Positions 1 to 8,132 of a stretch of 9,249 nucleotides of DNA are shown here, one piece after another. The notes beneath the pieces are model-generated. The model did not search any database and was not told the origin of the DNA. It was given only the letters and a program-made list of their open reading frames with translations. The position numbers and the translations under genes are program-made. The stretch covers positions 1-9,249 of the forward strand of contig PLFA01000100.1 of the NCBI GenBank assembly GCA_003136615.1, read 5' to 3'. Position 1 is the first letter of the stretch; every line of letters begins with the position of its first letter. The stretch comes from Caulobacteraceae bacterium (lineage in GTDB: Bacteria > Pseudomonadota > Alphaproteobacteria > Caulobacterales > Caulobacteraceae).

Positions 1-1116
1 CGTCCCGGCCCCGATATTCACCCCCGCCCCGACCGCGCCGTCGCCCAGATAGCTGAGGTGATTGGCCTTGGCGCCAGGGCCAATGCTGACGTTCTTGACC
101 TCAACGAAATTGCCAATATGGGCGCCAGCCCCGATCTCCGCCCCTGGCCGCAGGCGCGCGAACGGCCCGATTATGGCTCCGGCGGCGACCTTCGCACCCT
201 CCAGATGACTGAACGCGCGGATCACCGCGCCGCCCTCCACCGTAACGCCGGGACCGAAGACCAAGTTTGGCTCGAGTCGCGCGCCCGGACCAATCGTGGT
301 GTCCCAGGCCAGATGCACGGTCTCCGGCGCGGTCATCGTCACCCCCGCCGCCATCAGTTCGGCGCGGCGCCCCGCCTGGAAGGCCGCCTCGGCTCCCGCC
401 AGCTCAGCCTGGGAATTGACGCCGAGGACCTCGCCCTCGCTCGCGAAGGCGACCTCCACCTTGCACCCCTTGCCCACGGCGAGCCCCACCACATCGGTCA
501 GATAATATTCGCCCTTGGCGTTGGCGTTCCCCACCCGACCAAGGAGGTCGAAGAGAAGATGCGCGTCCGCCGCCAGCACGCCGGAATTACAGGCGCGGAT
601 GGCAAGTTCCTCGGGGCTGGCGTCCTTGGCCTCGACAATCTTGGCTAGGCCTGCCGGGCCGGTCATCACCAGCCGGCCATAGGCGGCGGGATCGGCGGCC
701 TCAAAGCCCAGAACAGCCATGTCAGCCCCCATCGCGCGTAGCGCGAAGAGCCCCTCAACTGAGCCCGGTGTGATAAGCGGCGCGTCGGCATAGGTGACCA
801 CGACATCGCCCTCGAACCCCGACAGAGCCTCAGTCGCCGCAAGAACAGCGTGGCCCGTGCCCAAGGGCGGTTCCTGGACCGCCACGGAACCCTCGCCTAT
901 CCGAGCGATCACGTGGGCGCGAACGGTTGGGGAATGGGCGCCGACAACCACCACGACCTTTTCGCAGCCGAGAGCCAGGGCGGCGTCGATGGCGTGATCG
1001 ATCATCGGCCGTCCGCCCACGGGGTGCAGCACCTTGGGCAGAGGAGATTTCATCCGCTCGCCCCGCCCAGCGGCCAGGATCACCGCCGCCCGGGCTGTCT
1101 TTGATGCGGAAGTCAT
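1..1116 (-). CDS. glmU: Bifunctional UDP-GlcNAc pyrophosphorylase / glucosamine-1-phosphate N-acetyltransferase (partial, C-terminus outside window)
   Basis: Cytoplasmic enzyme that acetylates glucosamine-1-phosphate with acetyl-CoA and then joins the product to UTP, giving UDP-GlcNAc for peptidoglycan and LPS. Reading the minus strand from ATG 1116 gives 372 open codons to the window edge; E. coli GlmU has 456 residues, so roughly the last 80 are missing. The pyrophosphorylase domain comes first: LAAGRGERM at 14-22, PKVLH at 27-31, QEPPLGTGHA at 81-90, YADAPL at 109-114 and EYYLTD at 203-208. D111 and N233 fit the Mg ligands D105 and N227 of E. coli. A left-handed beta-helix with hexapeptide repeats follows from about 265. 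R323, K341, H353, Y356 and N367 match the acetyltransferase site residues R333, K351, H363, Y366 and N377 at a constant offset of 10. The start is well fixed: an in-frame TAA lies seven codons upstream with no other start between. A TATAAG at 1139-1134 could be the -10 box. The nucleotide-loop residue usually Thr (GxGTRM) is Glu20 here. Divergent from gph. Confidence 0.96.
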   Translation of the reverse strand, partial: MTSASKTARAAVILAAGRGERMKSPLPKVLHPVGGRPMIDHAIDAALALGCEKVVVVVGAHSPTVRAHVIARIGEGSVAVQEPPLGTGHAVLAATEALSGFEGDVVVTYADAPLITPGSVEGLFALRAMGADMAVLGFEAADPAAYGRLVMTGPAGLAKIVEAKDASPEELAIRACNSGVLAADAHLLFDLLGRVGNANAKGEYYLTDVVGLAVGKGCKVEVAFASEGEVLGVNSQAELAGAEAAFQAGRRAELMAAGVTMTAPETVHLAWDTTIGPGARLEPNLVFGPGVTVEGGAVIRAFSHLEGAKVAAGAIIGPFARLRPGAEIGAGAHIGNFVEVKNVSIGPGAKANHLSYLGDGAVGAGVNIGAGT

Positions 1117-1243
1117 GAGACGCGCGAAATCCTCTTATAAGCGGCGCGGCTGAGCCAGGAGCGGAAACGGGCGCGACCTTGCCACGCGCCCGCGCCCCTG
1201 GGCAAATGGAACCGGACCTTTCATACACAGCCGCGAGTCAGCC

Positions 1244-1951
1244 GTGCCTCACGCTCCCGGCGCCAAGACGCCAAGACCATTGGCGGGCGCCACCATCGTT
1301 TTCGACCTCGACGGCACGCTGGTGGAGACCGCGCCGGACCTTCTGGGCACGCTCAATCACCTTCTGGAGCGCGAAGGCGTCGCCCCACTGACCCTTGCGA
1401 AGGGCCGCTCGCTGATCGGTCAAGGGGCCAAGGTCCTCCTGTCACGCGGTTTCGCCGCAGCGGGAGAGCCGCTTGAGGAGGCGCGGCTCGAACGCCTGTT
1501 CCAGGAGTTCATCGTCTACTATCTCGCCCACATCGCCGATGAGAGCCTCCCCTTCGCGGGCGTCATCGCCGCCATGGATGTCCTGGAGGCCCAGGGCGCG
1601 CGCCTGGCCGTCTGCACCAACAAGCGCACGGATCTGAGCCTGGCCCTGCTGGACGCCCTCGGCCTTACGGGCAGGTTCGCCGCCATCGTCGGGGGCGACG
1701 CTGCGCCCGCCCCGAAGCCCGACGCCCGGCACCTTCTCACCACCATCGACCGCGCCGGCGGCGACCCGGCCAAGGCGGTGATGATCGGGGATTCGATTTC
1801 CGACGCCATGGCCGCGCGCAACGCCGGCGTGCCGCTTGTGCTGGTGAGTTTCGGTTACACGGAAACCCCGGCGCGCGAACTCGACCCGGACATTCTGATC
1901 GACCATTTCGACGAGCTTCCCGCCGCCTGCGCCCGCCTTCTCGCCGCCTGA
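1244..1951 (+). CDS. gph: HAD-superfamily phosphatase, probable phosphoglycolate phosphatase
   Basis: Cytoplasmic Mg-dependent hydrolase of 235 residues, the usual Gph size. Gph removes phosphate from 2-phosphoglycolate, which arises from oxygenase side reactions and repair of oxidised DNA ends. All four HAD motifs are visible. Motif I is FDLDGT at 20-25 with nucleophile D21 and acid/base D23. Motif II is VCTNK at 123-127 with T125. Motif III is K158 in PAPKPD. Motif IV is IGDSISD at 181-187 with D183 and D187. A helical C1-type cap lies between about 30 and 105. The start is a GTG at 1244, 23 codons before motif I's GT; no in-frame ATG lies nearby and the ribosome site is weak. A poor promoter candidate is TTGCCA at 1179-1184, 17 nt, then GCAAAT. 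The substrate is inferred from family resemblance; related C1-cap phosphatases act on other sugar phosphates, so exact specificity is less certain than the fold. Confidence 0.88.
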   Translation: MPHAPGAKTPRPLAGATIVFDLDGTLVETAPDLLGTLNHLLEREGVAPLTLAKGRSLIGQGAKVLLSRGFAAAGEPLEEARLERLFQEFIVYYLAHIADESLPFAGVIAAMDVLEAQGARLAVCTNKRTDLSLALLDALGLTGRFAAIVGGDAAPAPKPDARHLLTTIDRAGGDPAKAVMIGDSISDAMAARNAGVPLVLVSFGYTETPARELDPDILIDHFDELPAACARLLAA

Positions 1952-1970
1952 CGGCGCACGCCCCGCGCCC

Positions 1971-1999
1971 TTGTCCCTGCGGCGCCCAACCGGTATAGG
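1971..1999 (+). promoter_or_regulatory. Promoter of the tRNA-Val gene
   Basis: TTGTCC (1971-1976) and TATAGG (1994-1999) form -35 and -10 hexamers separated by exactly 17 nt. The -10 ends 19 nt before the first base of the tRNA, which would leave a short 5' leader of about a dozen bases, typical for a stable RNA. It is the best-formed sigma-70-like promoter I can find in the window. Not tested experimentally. Confidence 0.6.
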
Positions 2000-2018
2000 C
2001 CGCTCCCTCACGCGACAT

Positions 2019-2093
2019 GGATGCGTAGCTCAGCGGGAGAGCACCTCGTTCACACCGAGGGGGTCACAGGTTCAATCCCTGTCGCATCCACCA
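2019..2093 (+). tRNA. tRNA-Val (anticodon CAC)
   Basis: A complete 75-nt tRNA including an encoded CCA tail. The acceptor stem pairs GGATGCG (2019-2025) with CGCATCC (2083-2089), followed by discriminator A and CCA at 2091-2093. The D stem is GCTC/GAGC. The anticodon stem is CCTCG/CGAGG with loop TTCACAC, placing CAC at 2051-2053, which reads the valine codon GUG. The T stem is ACAGG/CCTGT with loop TTCAATC. It has its own promoter just upstream and follows gph by 67 nt. tRNA 3' ends are common integration sites for genomic islands, but I see no duplicated 3' end and no integrase in this window. Confidence 0.97.
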
Positions 2094-2121
2094 CGCCTTC
2101 CGGAGCTGCGGATTCCCACTA

Positions 2122-2140
2122 GGTAGTTTCCGAGGCTACC
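2122..2140. repeat. Small inverted repeat ahead of the efflux operon
   Basis: GGTAG (2122-2126) and CTACC (2136-2140) are perfect inverted arms around a 9-nt centre. An outer pair, CTAGG (2119-2123) and CCTAG (2152-2156), partly overlaps it. It lies between the tRNA and the efflux operon, so it could be a repressor site or an RNA hairpin. No T-run follows, so it does not look like an intrinsic terminator. Arms of five bases can arise by chance. Confidence 0.3.
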
Positions 2141-2298
2141 GGCGCCTCAATCCTAGAGATAGCGAGGTCGATACTGACGCTCGCGGCGCGCCAGGTCTCG
2201 CATGCCGCGGCCTCGCAATGCGGCCTGACTGACACGCCGCCGTGGACGTGGCGGGCGAGCCGTCCAACGTCGGGCGACAAGATGACAGAGGCCGCAAT

Positions 2299-3495
2299 TT
2301 GACCCCCGCAGAGCCCTTGGGGCCGCTACACCCAATCGCCGGGTTCGCGCGTCCAGGGTGGCGCGCCATCACTGTGGGAGTGGCCATGCTCACGCTCTCC
2401 GCCTGTGGCGGAAAACCAAAACAGCCACCACCCCCGCCGCCGCCGGTGAGCGTGCTCACGATCGAGGCGCAGCCGGTAACCCTGGAATCCGACCTTCCCG
2501 GGCGCACCAGCCCCTATGAGACCTCCGACGTCCGACCGCAGGTTAACGGCATTATCAAATCGCGTCCGTTCACGGAGGGATCGAACGTCCGCGCGGGTCA
2601 ACTGCTCTATCAGATCGACCCGGCCCCTTACCGCGCGACCTATGACCAGGCCGTGGCGCAGTTGGCCAACGCCAAGGCCGCTCTGATCACCGCCCGGCTG
2701 AAGTCCGAACGCTACGCCGACATGGTCAAGATCAACGCCGTCAGCCATCAGGACGCCGACGACGCGCGAGCCGTGGCCGATGAAGACGCCGCCACTGTTC
2801 AGCAGGAGGCGGCGGCGGTGGAGAGCGCGCGGATCAATCTGGCCTATACGCGAGTGACCGCCCCGATCAGCGGCCGCGTCGGGACCTCCACCGTCACCCG
2901 GGGAGCTTTGGTCACCAATGGCCAGACGAGCGCGCTGACGACGATCCAGCGGCTGGATCCCATTTATGTGGATGTGGCCCAGACCGCCGCGGAGCTCCTC
3001 GCCTTAAAGGATGACATGGCGCGAACCTCAGGTAAGCGGCCGGTCACCCCCAGCGTCGCGGTCCGCCTGCAACTCGGGGATGGCCGGACCTATCCTCTGG
3101 GCGGGCGCCTCCAGTTCACGGATGTGACGGTGGACCAGACCACCGGCTCGGTGACCTTGAGGGCCATCTTCCCCAATCCGAACGCCGTGCTCCTGCCGGG
3201 AATGTATGTCCGCGCCGAGGTGGTCGAGGGCGTCGACCCAGTGGGGATCCTCGCGCCGCAGCAGGCGGTGACCCGCGATGAAAAGGGCCAGGCGACCGCC
3301 ACGGTGGTGGACAGCCAAGGCCGTGCCCAGGCGCGTATCCTCACCGTCGCCGGCGTCGTGGGCAATCAGTGGCGGGTCACCGATGGCCTGAAGGCGGGGG
3401 ATCGCCTGATTGTCGGGGGCGGGGAGAACGCCAAGCCAGGCTCGCCGGTGAAGGTCGTCGCCGATCAACCTCAGCCTCGCGCAAAAGCGTCCTGA
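2299..3495 (+). CDS. RND efflux membrane fusion protein (AcrA/MexA-type periplasmic adaptor lipoprotein)
   Basis: Periplasmic adaptor joining the inner membrane RND pump to the outer membrane channel. The frame is open from GTG 2242, but I prefer TTG 2299. AGAGG (2287-2291) sits 7 nt before it, and it puts the lipobox LSAC cysteine (codon 2404-2406) at residue 36; from 2242 it would be residue 55, too deep for a normal signal peptide. TTG 2317 (Cys30) is also possible. The cysteine would be lipidated and the protein anchored to the inner membrane. A seven-proline run follows, then a beta-barrel strand, the first half of the lipoyl domain (VRPQVNGIIKS ... EGSNVRAGQLLYQID), an alpha-helical hairpin rich in Ala, Gln and Glu, the second lipoyl half (LAYTRVTAPISGRVG), the barrel domain (LLPGMYVRAEV) and a membrane-proximal domain (GDRLIVGG). 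Length is about 398 residues, as in AcrA and MexA. First gene of a three-gene operon; the pump gene starts 15 nt after its stop. Confidence 0.94.
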   Translation: MTPAEPLGPLHPIAGFARPGWRAITVGVAMLTLSACGGKPKQPPPPPPPVSVLTIEAQPVTLESDLPGRTSPYETSDVRPQVNGIIKSRPFTEGSNVRAGQLLYQIDPAPYRATYDQAVAQLANAKAALITARLKSERYADMVKINAVSHQDADDARAVADEDAATVQQEAAAVESARINLAYTRVTAPISGRVGTSTVTRGALVTNGQTSALTTIQRLDPIYVDVAQTAAELLALKDDMARTSGKRPVTPSVAVRLQLGDGRTYPLGGRLQFTDVTVDQTTGSVTLRAIFPNPNAVLLPGMYVRAEVVEGVDPVGILAPQQAVTRDEKGQATATVVDSQGRAQARILTVAGVVGNQWRVTDGLKAGDRLIVGGGENAKPGSPVKVVADQPQPRAKAS

Positions 3496-3510
3496 GGCGA
3501 TCCTAGCCTT

Positions 3511-6500
3511 ATGTCCCGCTTCTTCATCGAGCGCCCGATCTTCGCCTGGATGCTGGCCCTCGGGGTCATGGTGGCGGGCGTCCTGGCGATTCTCACCCTG
3601 CCCATCGCCCAGTATCCCACCATAGCTCCCCCGGCCGTCTCAATCACCGCGACCTATCCAGGGGCCTCAGCGGAGACGTTGGAGAGTGCGGTGACCGAAG
3701 TCATCGAACAGCAGCTCAAGGGCATCGACCACCTGCTCTATTTCTCCTCGACCGGCGCCTCGAACGGGGTGGTGACGATTACCGTGACCTTCGAGCCGGG
3801 AACCAATCCCGACATCGCCCAAGTTCAGGTCCAGAATAAGCTGACCCAGGCCACCCCCACCCTACCCGCGGAGGTCCAGGCGCAGGGCCTCGTCGTCGCC
3901 AAGGCCGAGTCTGATTTCATCCTGGTCATGGCCCTCTACGACACCGATGGGCGCCACGACACGGTGGACCTGGGCGACTATGTGAGCAGCAAAATCGTCG
4001 ATCCCATCTCTCGCTTGAGTGGGGTGGGCGACACTCAGGTATTCGGCGCACAATACGCAATGCGGATCTGGCTAGACCCGTATAAACTCAACAATTACAA
4101 ACTAATGCCATCTGACGTGAGCGCCGCGGTGCTCGCCCAGAATGTCCAGGTGCCGGCCGGAGAGTTGGGCGCGCGACCATTCGGCGCCGGCCAGGAACTC
4201 GACGCTACGGTCAACGGCCAGTCGCGACTGAAGACCGCTGATCAATTCAAGGCAATCGTCCTAAAGACCGCCACCGACGGCTCCATTGTCAGGCTTGGCG
4301 ACGTCGCCCGCGTCGAGGTCGGCGGGGACACCTATACCGTGGTCTCTCGGCTCAATGGACGCCCCGCGGCCGGAGTCGCGGTCAAGCTGGCCTCCGGCGC
4401 CAATGCGCTGAAGACCGTCGCGCTGGTCAAGGCGCGGGTCAGCGCCCTGGCGGCGCAGTTCCCGCCAGGAATCGCCGTGGCCTATCCGGTCGACAACAGC
4501 ACGTTCATCAAGCTCTCGATCTCGGACGTCGTCAAAACCCTGCTTATCGCCATCGCCCTGGTCGTGGCCGTGATGTTCCTTTTCCTGCAAAACTGGCGCG
4601 CCACCCTCATTCCCGCCATCGCCGTTCCAGTGGTGCTCCTGGGGACCTTCGCCGTTCTGGCGGTGGCCGGCTATTCGATCAATGTGCTCACCCTCTTCGC
4701 CATGGTCCTGGCCATCGGACTCCTCGTCGACGACGCCATCGTGGTCGTGGAAAATGTGCAGCGGCTCATGGAGACCGAAGGCCTTTCGCCTCACGACGCC
4801 ACCGTCAAATCGATGGACGAGATCACCGGCGCCCTGGTCGGGATCGGCACCGTGCTTGCCGCCGTGCTGCTGCCCATGGCCTTCTTCGGTGGGTCGACAG
4901 GCGCGATCTATAGACAGTTCTCGATCACCATCGTCGCGGCGGTGCTCTTGAGCGTGACCGTCGCCCTGGTGCTCACCCCGGCGCTCTGCGCGACACTCCT
5001 AAGACCGGTGAAGACAAAGGATGACACCGTAAAGGCGGCGCCGGAAGCCGGGACTCACGGCCCCGGCCCGCTCGCCAGATTTTTTGCCTGGTTCAACAAG
5101 ACCTTCGACCGAAATGTCGAGCGCTACGATGGCGCGCTCCGCCGAATCATTAAGGCCCCTTTCGCCGCGGCTCTGGTCTATCTGGCCATCGTTCTGATCA
5201 TGGGCGTGCTGTTTGTGCGCCTGCCCTCGGGTTTCCTGCCCGATGAGGACCAAGGCGAAATCATCAACCTCATCAACCTGCCGCCGGGCGCGGTCCAGAC
5301 CCGCACCCAGGCCACAACCGCTCTGGTAGAGGATCATTACCTGGAGGCGGAGAAGGCCAATGTCGACTACATCTTCACCGCCACAGGGTTCAGCTTCGCA
5401 GGGTCTGGCCAGAATCTCGGCATCGCTTTCGTCAAGCTGAAGGACTGGAAGGTTCGCGGCGCCGCAAAGAACCGCGCTCCGGCCATCGTCGGTCGCGCCA
5501 CAAAGGCGTTCCAGACGGTCCCTGACGGCCAGGTCTTCGCAATCATACCCCCGGCTATCCGCGACCTCGGTAACGCCTCGGGATTCGACCTTGAGCTTGA
5601 GGATCAAGCCGGCCTTGGGCACAACACGTTAGTGCAGGCGGAAGGCCAACTTCTGGGTATGGCCGCGCATGACCCCCTCCTCGCCGGAGTCCGCCCCAAT
5701 GCTCAGGCCGACACGCCCCAGCTCGACCTCGACATCGATCAGGCCAAGGCCGGCGCGCTGGGGCTATCGCTCGCCGACATCAGCGCCACGGTCAGCGCCG
5801 CCGCCGGCGCGAGCTATATCAATGACTTCAATGACCGGGGCCGGGTGAAGCACGTCTATATGCAGGCTGACGTTCCGTTCCGCATGACGCCCGCCGACCT
5901 CGGACGCTTCTATGTGCGCGGATCGGGCGGGACGATGGCGCCGCTGGAAGCTTTCTCCACACGCCATTGGGAAATCGGGCCGTCCCAGCTGCAACACTAT
6001 AATGGCATGCCCTCGCTGGAGATTCAGGGTGAGTCGGCGCCGGGCCAGAGCTCGGGCGCGGCCATGGACGAGGTGCAGAAGCTGATCGCCAAGCTGCCCA
6101 AGGGGATTGGGTCTGAATGGACCGGCCTGTCGTTCCAGGAGAAATTGTCGGGCGGCGAGGCGCCGATGCTCTACGGCCTCTCGATTCTCGTGGTCTTCAT
6201 GTGCCTGGCGGCCCTTTACGAGAGCCTGACGATCCCCGTCTCTATCCTGCTGGTGATCCCGCTGGGGGTGATTGGGGCGGTCGCCGCGGCGACGCTTCGC
6301 GGTTACTACAACGATGTCTATTTCCAGGTTGGCCTCCTCACCACCATCGGCCTGTCGGCCAAGAATGCGATCTTGATCGTCGAATTCGCGAGAGACGCGG
6401 AAAAGGCCGGGAAGACGCCGCTGGAGGCGGCGATCATTGCCTCTCGTCAGAGGCTCCGGCCGATCCTCATGACATCCATCGCCTTCATCGCGGGCGTGAC

Positions 6501-6702
6501 ACCGCTCGCCATATCCACGGGAGCCGGCGCCGGCGGCCAGAACGACATCGGCACCGGCGTTATCGGCGGGATGTTCACGGCCACCGTGCTGGCGATATTC
6601 CTGGTCCCCTTCTTTTTCGTGGCGGTCCAAGGCGGTCTTCGCCAGCGGAAGGGGGAGGGTCAGCCGGCCCCCGCGTCGCCGCCCGCGGAGGTCCAGCCAT
6701 GA
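3511..6702 (+). CDS. RND multidrug efflux transporter, AcrB/MexB (HAE1) type
   Basis: Inner membrane proton/drug antiporter that works as a trimer and captures substrates from the periplasm and outer leaflet. At 1063 residues it is close to AcrB (1049) and begins with the typical MSRFFIERPIFAW. Twelve membrane helices can be placed: TM1 near 9-29, TM2-6 between about 340 and 495, TM7 near 550-570 and TM8-12 between about 885 and 1040, with two large periplasmic loops. The proton relay is intact: D407 and D408 in GLLVDDAIVVVENV at exactly the AcrB positions, and K951 in GLSAKNA for AcrB K940. The phenylalanines lining the AcrB distal pocket (136, 178, 610, 615, 617, 628) are all present as F136, F178, F622, F627, F629 and F640, which argues for broad hydrophobic substrates rather than metals. 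No strong ribosome site precedes ATG 3511, so coupling to the adaptor gene is likely. Its stop overlaps the next gene's start as ATGA. Actual substrates cannot be read from sequence. Confidence 0.97.
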   Translation: MSRFFIERPIFAWMLALGVMVAGVLAILTLPIAQYPTIAPPAVSITATYPGASAETLESAVTEVIEQQLKGIDHLLYFSSTGASNGVVTITVTFEPGTNPDIAQVQVQNKLTQATPTLPAEVQAQGLVVAKAESDFILVMALYDTDGRHDTVDLGDYVSSKIVDPISRLSGVGDTQVFGAQYAMRIWLDPYKLNNYKLMPSDVSAAVLAQNVQVPAGELGARPFGAGQELDATVNGQSRLKTADQFKAIVLKTATDGSIVRLGDVARVEVGGDTYTVVSRLNGRPAAGVAVKLASGANALKTVALVKARVSALAAQFPPGIAVAYPVDNSTFIKLSISDVVKTLLIAIALVVAVMFLFLQNWRATLIPAIAVPVVLLGTFAVLAVAGYSINVLTLFAMVLAIGLLVDDAIVVVENVQRLMETEGLSPHDATVKSMDEITGALVGIGTVLAAVLLPMAFFGGSTGAIYRQFSITIVAAVLLSVTVALVLTPALCATLLRPVKTKDDTVKAAPEAGTHGPGPLARFFAWFNKTFDRNVERYDGALRRIIKAPFAAALVYLAIVLIMGVLFVRLPSGFLPDEDQGEIINLINLPPGAVQTRTQATTALVEDHYLEAEKANVDYIFTATGFSFAGSGQNLGIAFVKLKDWKVRGAAKNRAPAIVGRATKAFQTVPDGQVFAIIPPAIRDLGNASGFDLELEDQAGLGHNTLVQAEGQLLGMAAHDPLLAGVRPNAQADTPQLDLDIDQAKAGALGLSLADISATVSAAAGASYINDFNDRGRVKHVYMQADVPFRMTPADLGRFYVRGSGGTMAPLEAFSTRHWEIGPSQLQHYNGMPSLEIQGESAPGQSSGAAMDEVQKLIAKLPKGIGSEWTGLSFQEKLSGGEAPMLYGLSILVVFMCLAALYESLTIPVSILLVIPLGVIGAVAAATLRGYYNDVYFQVGLLTTIGLSAKNAILIVEFARDAEKAGKTPLEAAIIASRQRLRPILMTSIAFIAGVTPLAISTGAGAGGQNDIGTGVIGGMFTATVLAIFLVPFFFVAVQGGLRQRKGEGQPAPASPPAEVQP

Positions 6703-8120
6703 GTCGCGCCGCGCCCGCCATACTGGCGATGGGCATGCTCCTCCTGGGCTGCGCCGCTCTGGAGCCGAAATATCACCGCCCCTCGGAACCGGTTCCCACA
6801 GCGTGGCCCACCGGGCCGGCCTATGGCCCACCCGCCGCGACTTCGATCACGAACTGGCGGGAGCTGTTCCCCGATCCGAAGCTGCGCCGGGTGATCGCGC
6901 AAGCCCTAGCCAATAGTCGTAACCTGAAGGTCGCAATCGCCCAGATCCAAGCGTCTCGCGCCCAATATCACGTCCAGCGCGCGGCGCTTCTGCCCACGAT
7001 CAACGGCTCGGCGACGCCAAGCTTTGGACGCTCATATTCGGGCCTCCCGCCGGCGCTCGGCGCGGCCTATGAAACCTACAGCGACTACTCTGCCAGCGTC
7101 GGAACCACGTCCTACGAGCTGGACCTGTTCGGCAGGGTGCGCAGCCTGACCAAGGCGGCTCTGGAAAGCTACCTGGCCACCGACGCGGCGCGGCAAAGCA
7201 CACAGATCAGCCTTATTGCTGAGGTCGGGACCGACTACCTGACCTATGCCGCCGACAGTTCCCTGCTCGCGGTCTCCCGCAGCACGGTGAAGAGCGCGCA
7301 ATCCACCGTGGACCTGGCCCGGAAGCGGCTGGCCAGCGGCGTCTATTCGCAACTCGATGTCAGCGCCGCCGAAACGATCGTCGAACAGGCGAACGACGAT
7401 GTCGCACGGTATGTCACCCAGGTCGCCCAGGACCTCAACGCCCTCACCCTGGCAGTTGGCGCGCCCGTGGCGCCGGAGGATCTGCCCACCGGCGTCGACG
7501 ATCCGGCAGTCCACTTGGGGACGGCGGCATCCGCCCTTGGATCGGAGATCCTCCTGCAGCGACCGGATGTTAGGGAAGCCGAACACACCTTGAGAAGCGC
7601 CAACGCCAATATCGGCGCGGCCCGTGCAGCCTTCTTTCCAAAGATCACCCTCACCGGGTCAGGAGGCTCGGAAACCGCGTCACTCGCCAGCCTGTTCGCG
7701 CCGGGGTCGGGCGTATGGAGCTTTGGGCCCACCATAACTGTTCCGATCTTCGATGGCGGGGTGAACAAAGGTAATCTGGACTACGCCAGGGCCGAGGATC
7801 GGGTCGATCTCGCCCTCTATGAGCAGGCGATCCAGACCGCTTTCCGGGAGGTCGCCGACGCCCTGGCCCAGCATGGAACGATAGCGGAGCGCCTGCGCGC
7901 CCAGAATGCCCAGGTCGCCGCGGCGGCGGAGAGCCTGAAACTCGCCAGGGCCCTCTATGCTCGCGGGTCCGACAGCTATCTCGATGTCCTGACGGCTGAG
8001 CGGACATTCTACACCGCCCAGCAGTCCCTGATCGCTGTTCAGCTTATCGCCCAGGACAATATCGTCACCCTCTATAAGGTGCTGGGTGGGTCGCTAACGG
8101 ATCGTGGCGCAGGGGCATAA
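6699..8120 (+). CDS. Outer membrane efflux channel lipoprotein (OprM/NodT family)
   Basis: TolC-like outer membrane duct that completes the tripartite pump; members form trimers with a beta-barrel in the outer membrane and a long alpha-helical tunnel in the periplasm. The start at ATG 6699 has GGAGG (6687-6691) 7 nt upstream and overlaps the pump stop by 4 nt. The 473-residue product begins with a lipoprotein signal peptide, lipobox LLGC with Cys18, then YHRPSEPVPTAW, a common opening of this family. Two repeated outer membrane efflux domains follow, about 55-255 and 280-465. Family motifs include YELDLFGRVR (139-148), LLQRPDVREAEHTL (285-298), AARAAFFPKITLTGSGG (307-323) and YARGSDSYLDVLTAER (420-435). 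Position and overlap indicate co-translation with the RND gene, so it very likely serves this pump. The gene ends 12 nt from the convergent HD-domain gene. Confidence 0.95.
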   Translation: MSRAAPAILAMGMLLLGCAALEPKYHRPSEPVPTAWPTGPAYGPPAATSITNWRELFPDPKLRRVIAQALANSRNLKVAIAQIQASRAQYHVQRAALLPTINGSATPSFGRSYSGLPPALGAAYETYSDYSASVGTTSYELDLFGRVRSLTKAALESYLATDAARQSTQISLIAEVGTDYLTYAADSSLLAVSRSTVKSAQSTVDLARKRLASGVYSQLDVSAAETIVEQANDDVARYVTQVAQDLNALTLAVGAPVAPEDLPTGVDDPAVHLGTAASALGSEILLQRPDVREAEHTLRSANANIGAARAAFFPKITLTGSGGSETASLASLFAPGSGVWSFGPTITVPIFDGGVNKGNLDYARAEDRVDLALYEQAIQTAFREVADALAQHGTIAERLRAQNAQVAAAAESLKLARALYARGSDSYLDVLTAERTFYTAQQSLIAVQLIAQDNIVTLYKVLGGSLTDRGAGA

Positions 8121-8132
8121 TCGAACATGGCG

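Noticed and set aside
58..648. 196-codon plus-strand ORF
   Set aside because: It is antisense to glmU, whose minus-strand translation matches GlmU motifs throughout.
2071..2093. tRNA-Val 3' end as an integration (att) site
   Set aside because: No second copy of the tRNA 3' end and no integrase gene are present in the window, so this cannot be supported here.
6117..6698. Open frame extending the channel gene 194 codons upstream into the pump gene
   Set aside because: It runs inside the conserved AcrB-type coding sequence in another frame. ATG 6699 has a good GGAGG site and starts a clear lipoprotein signal peptide.
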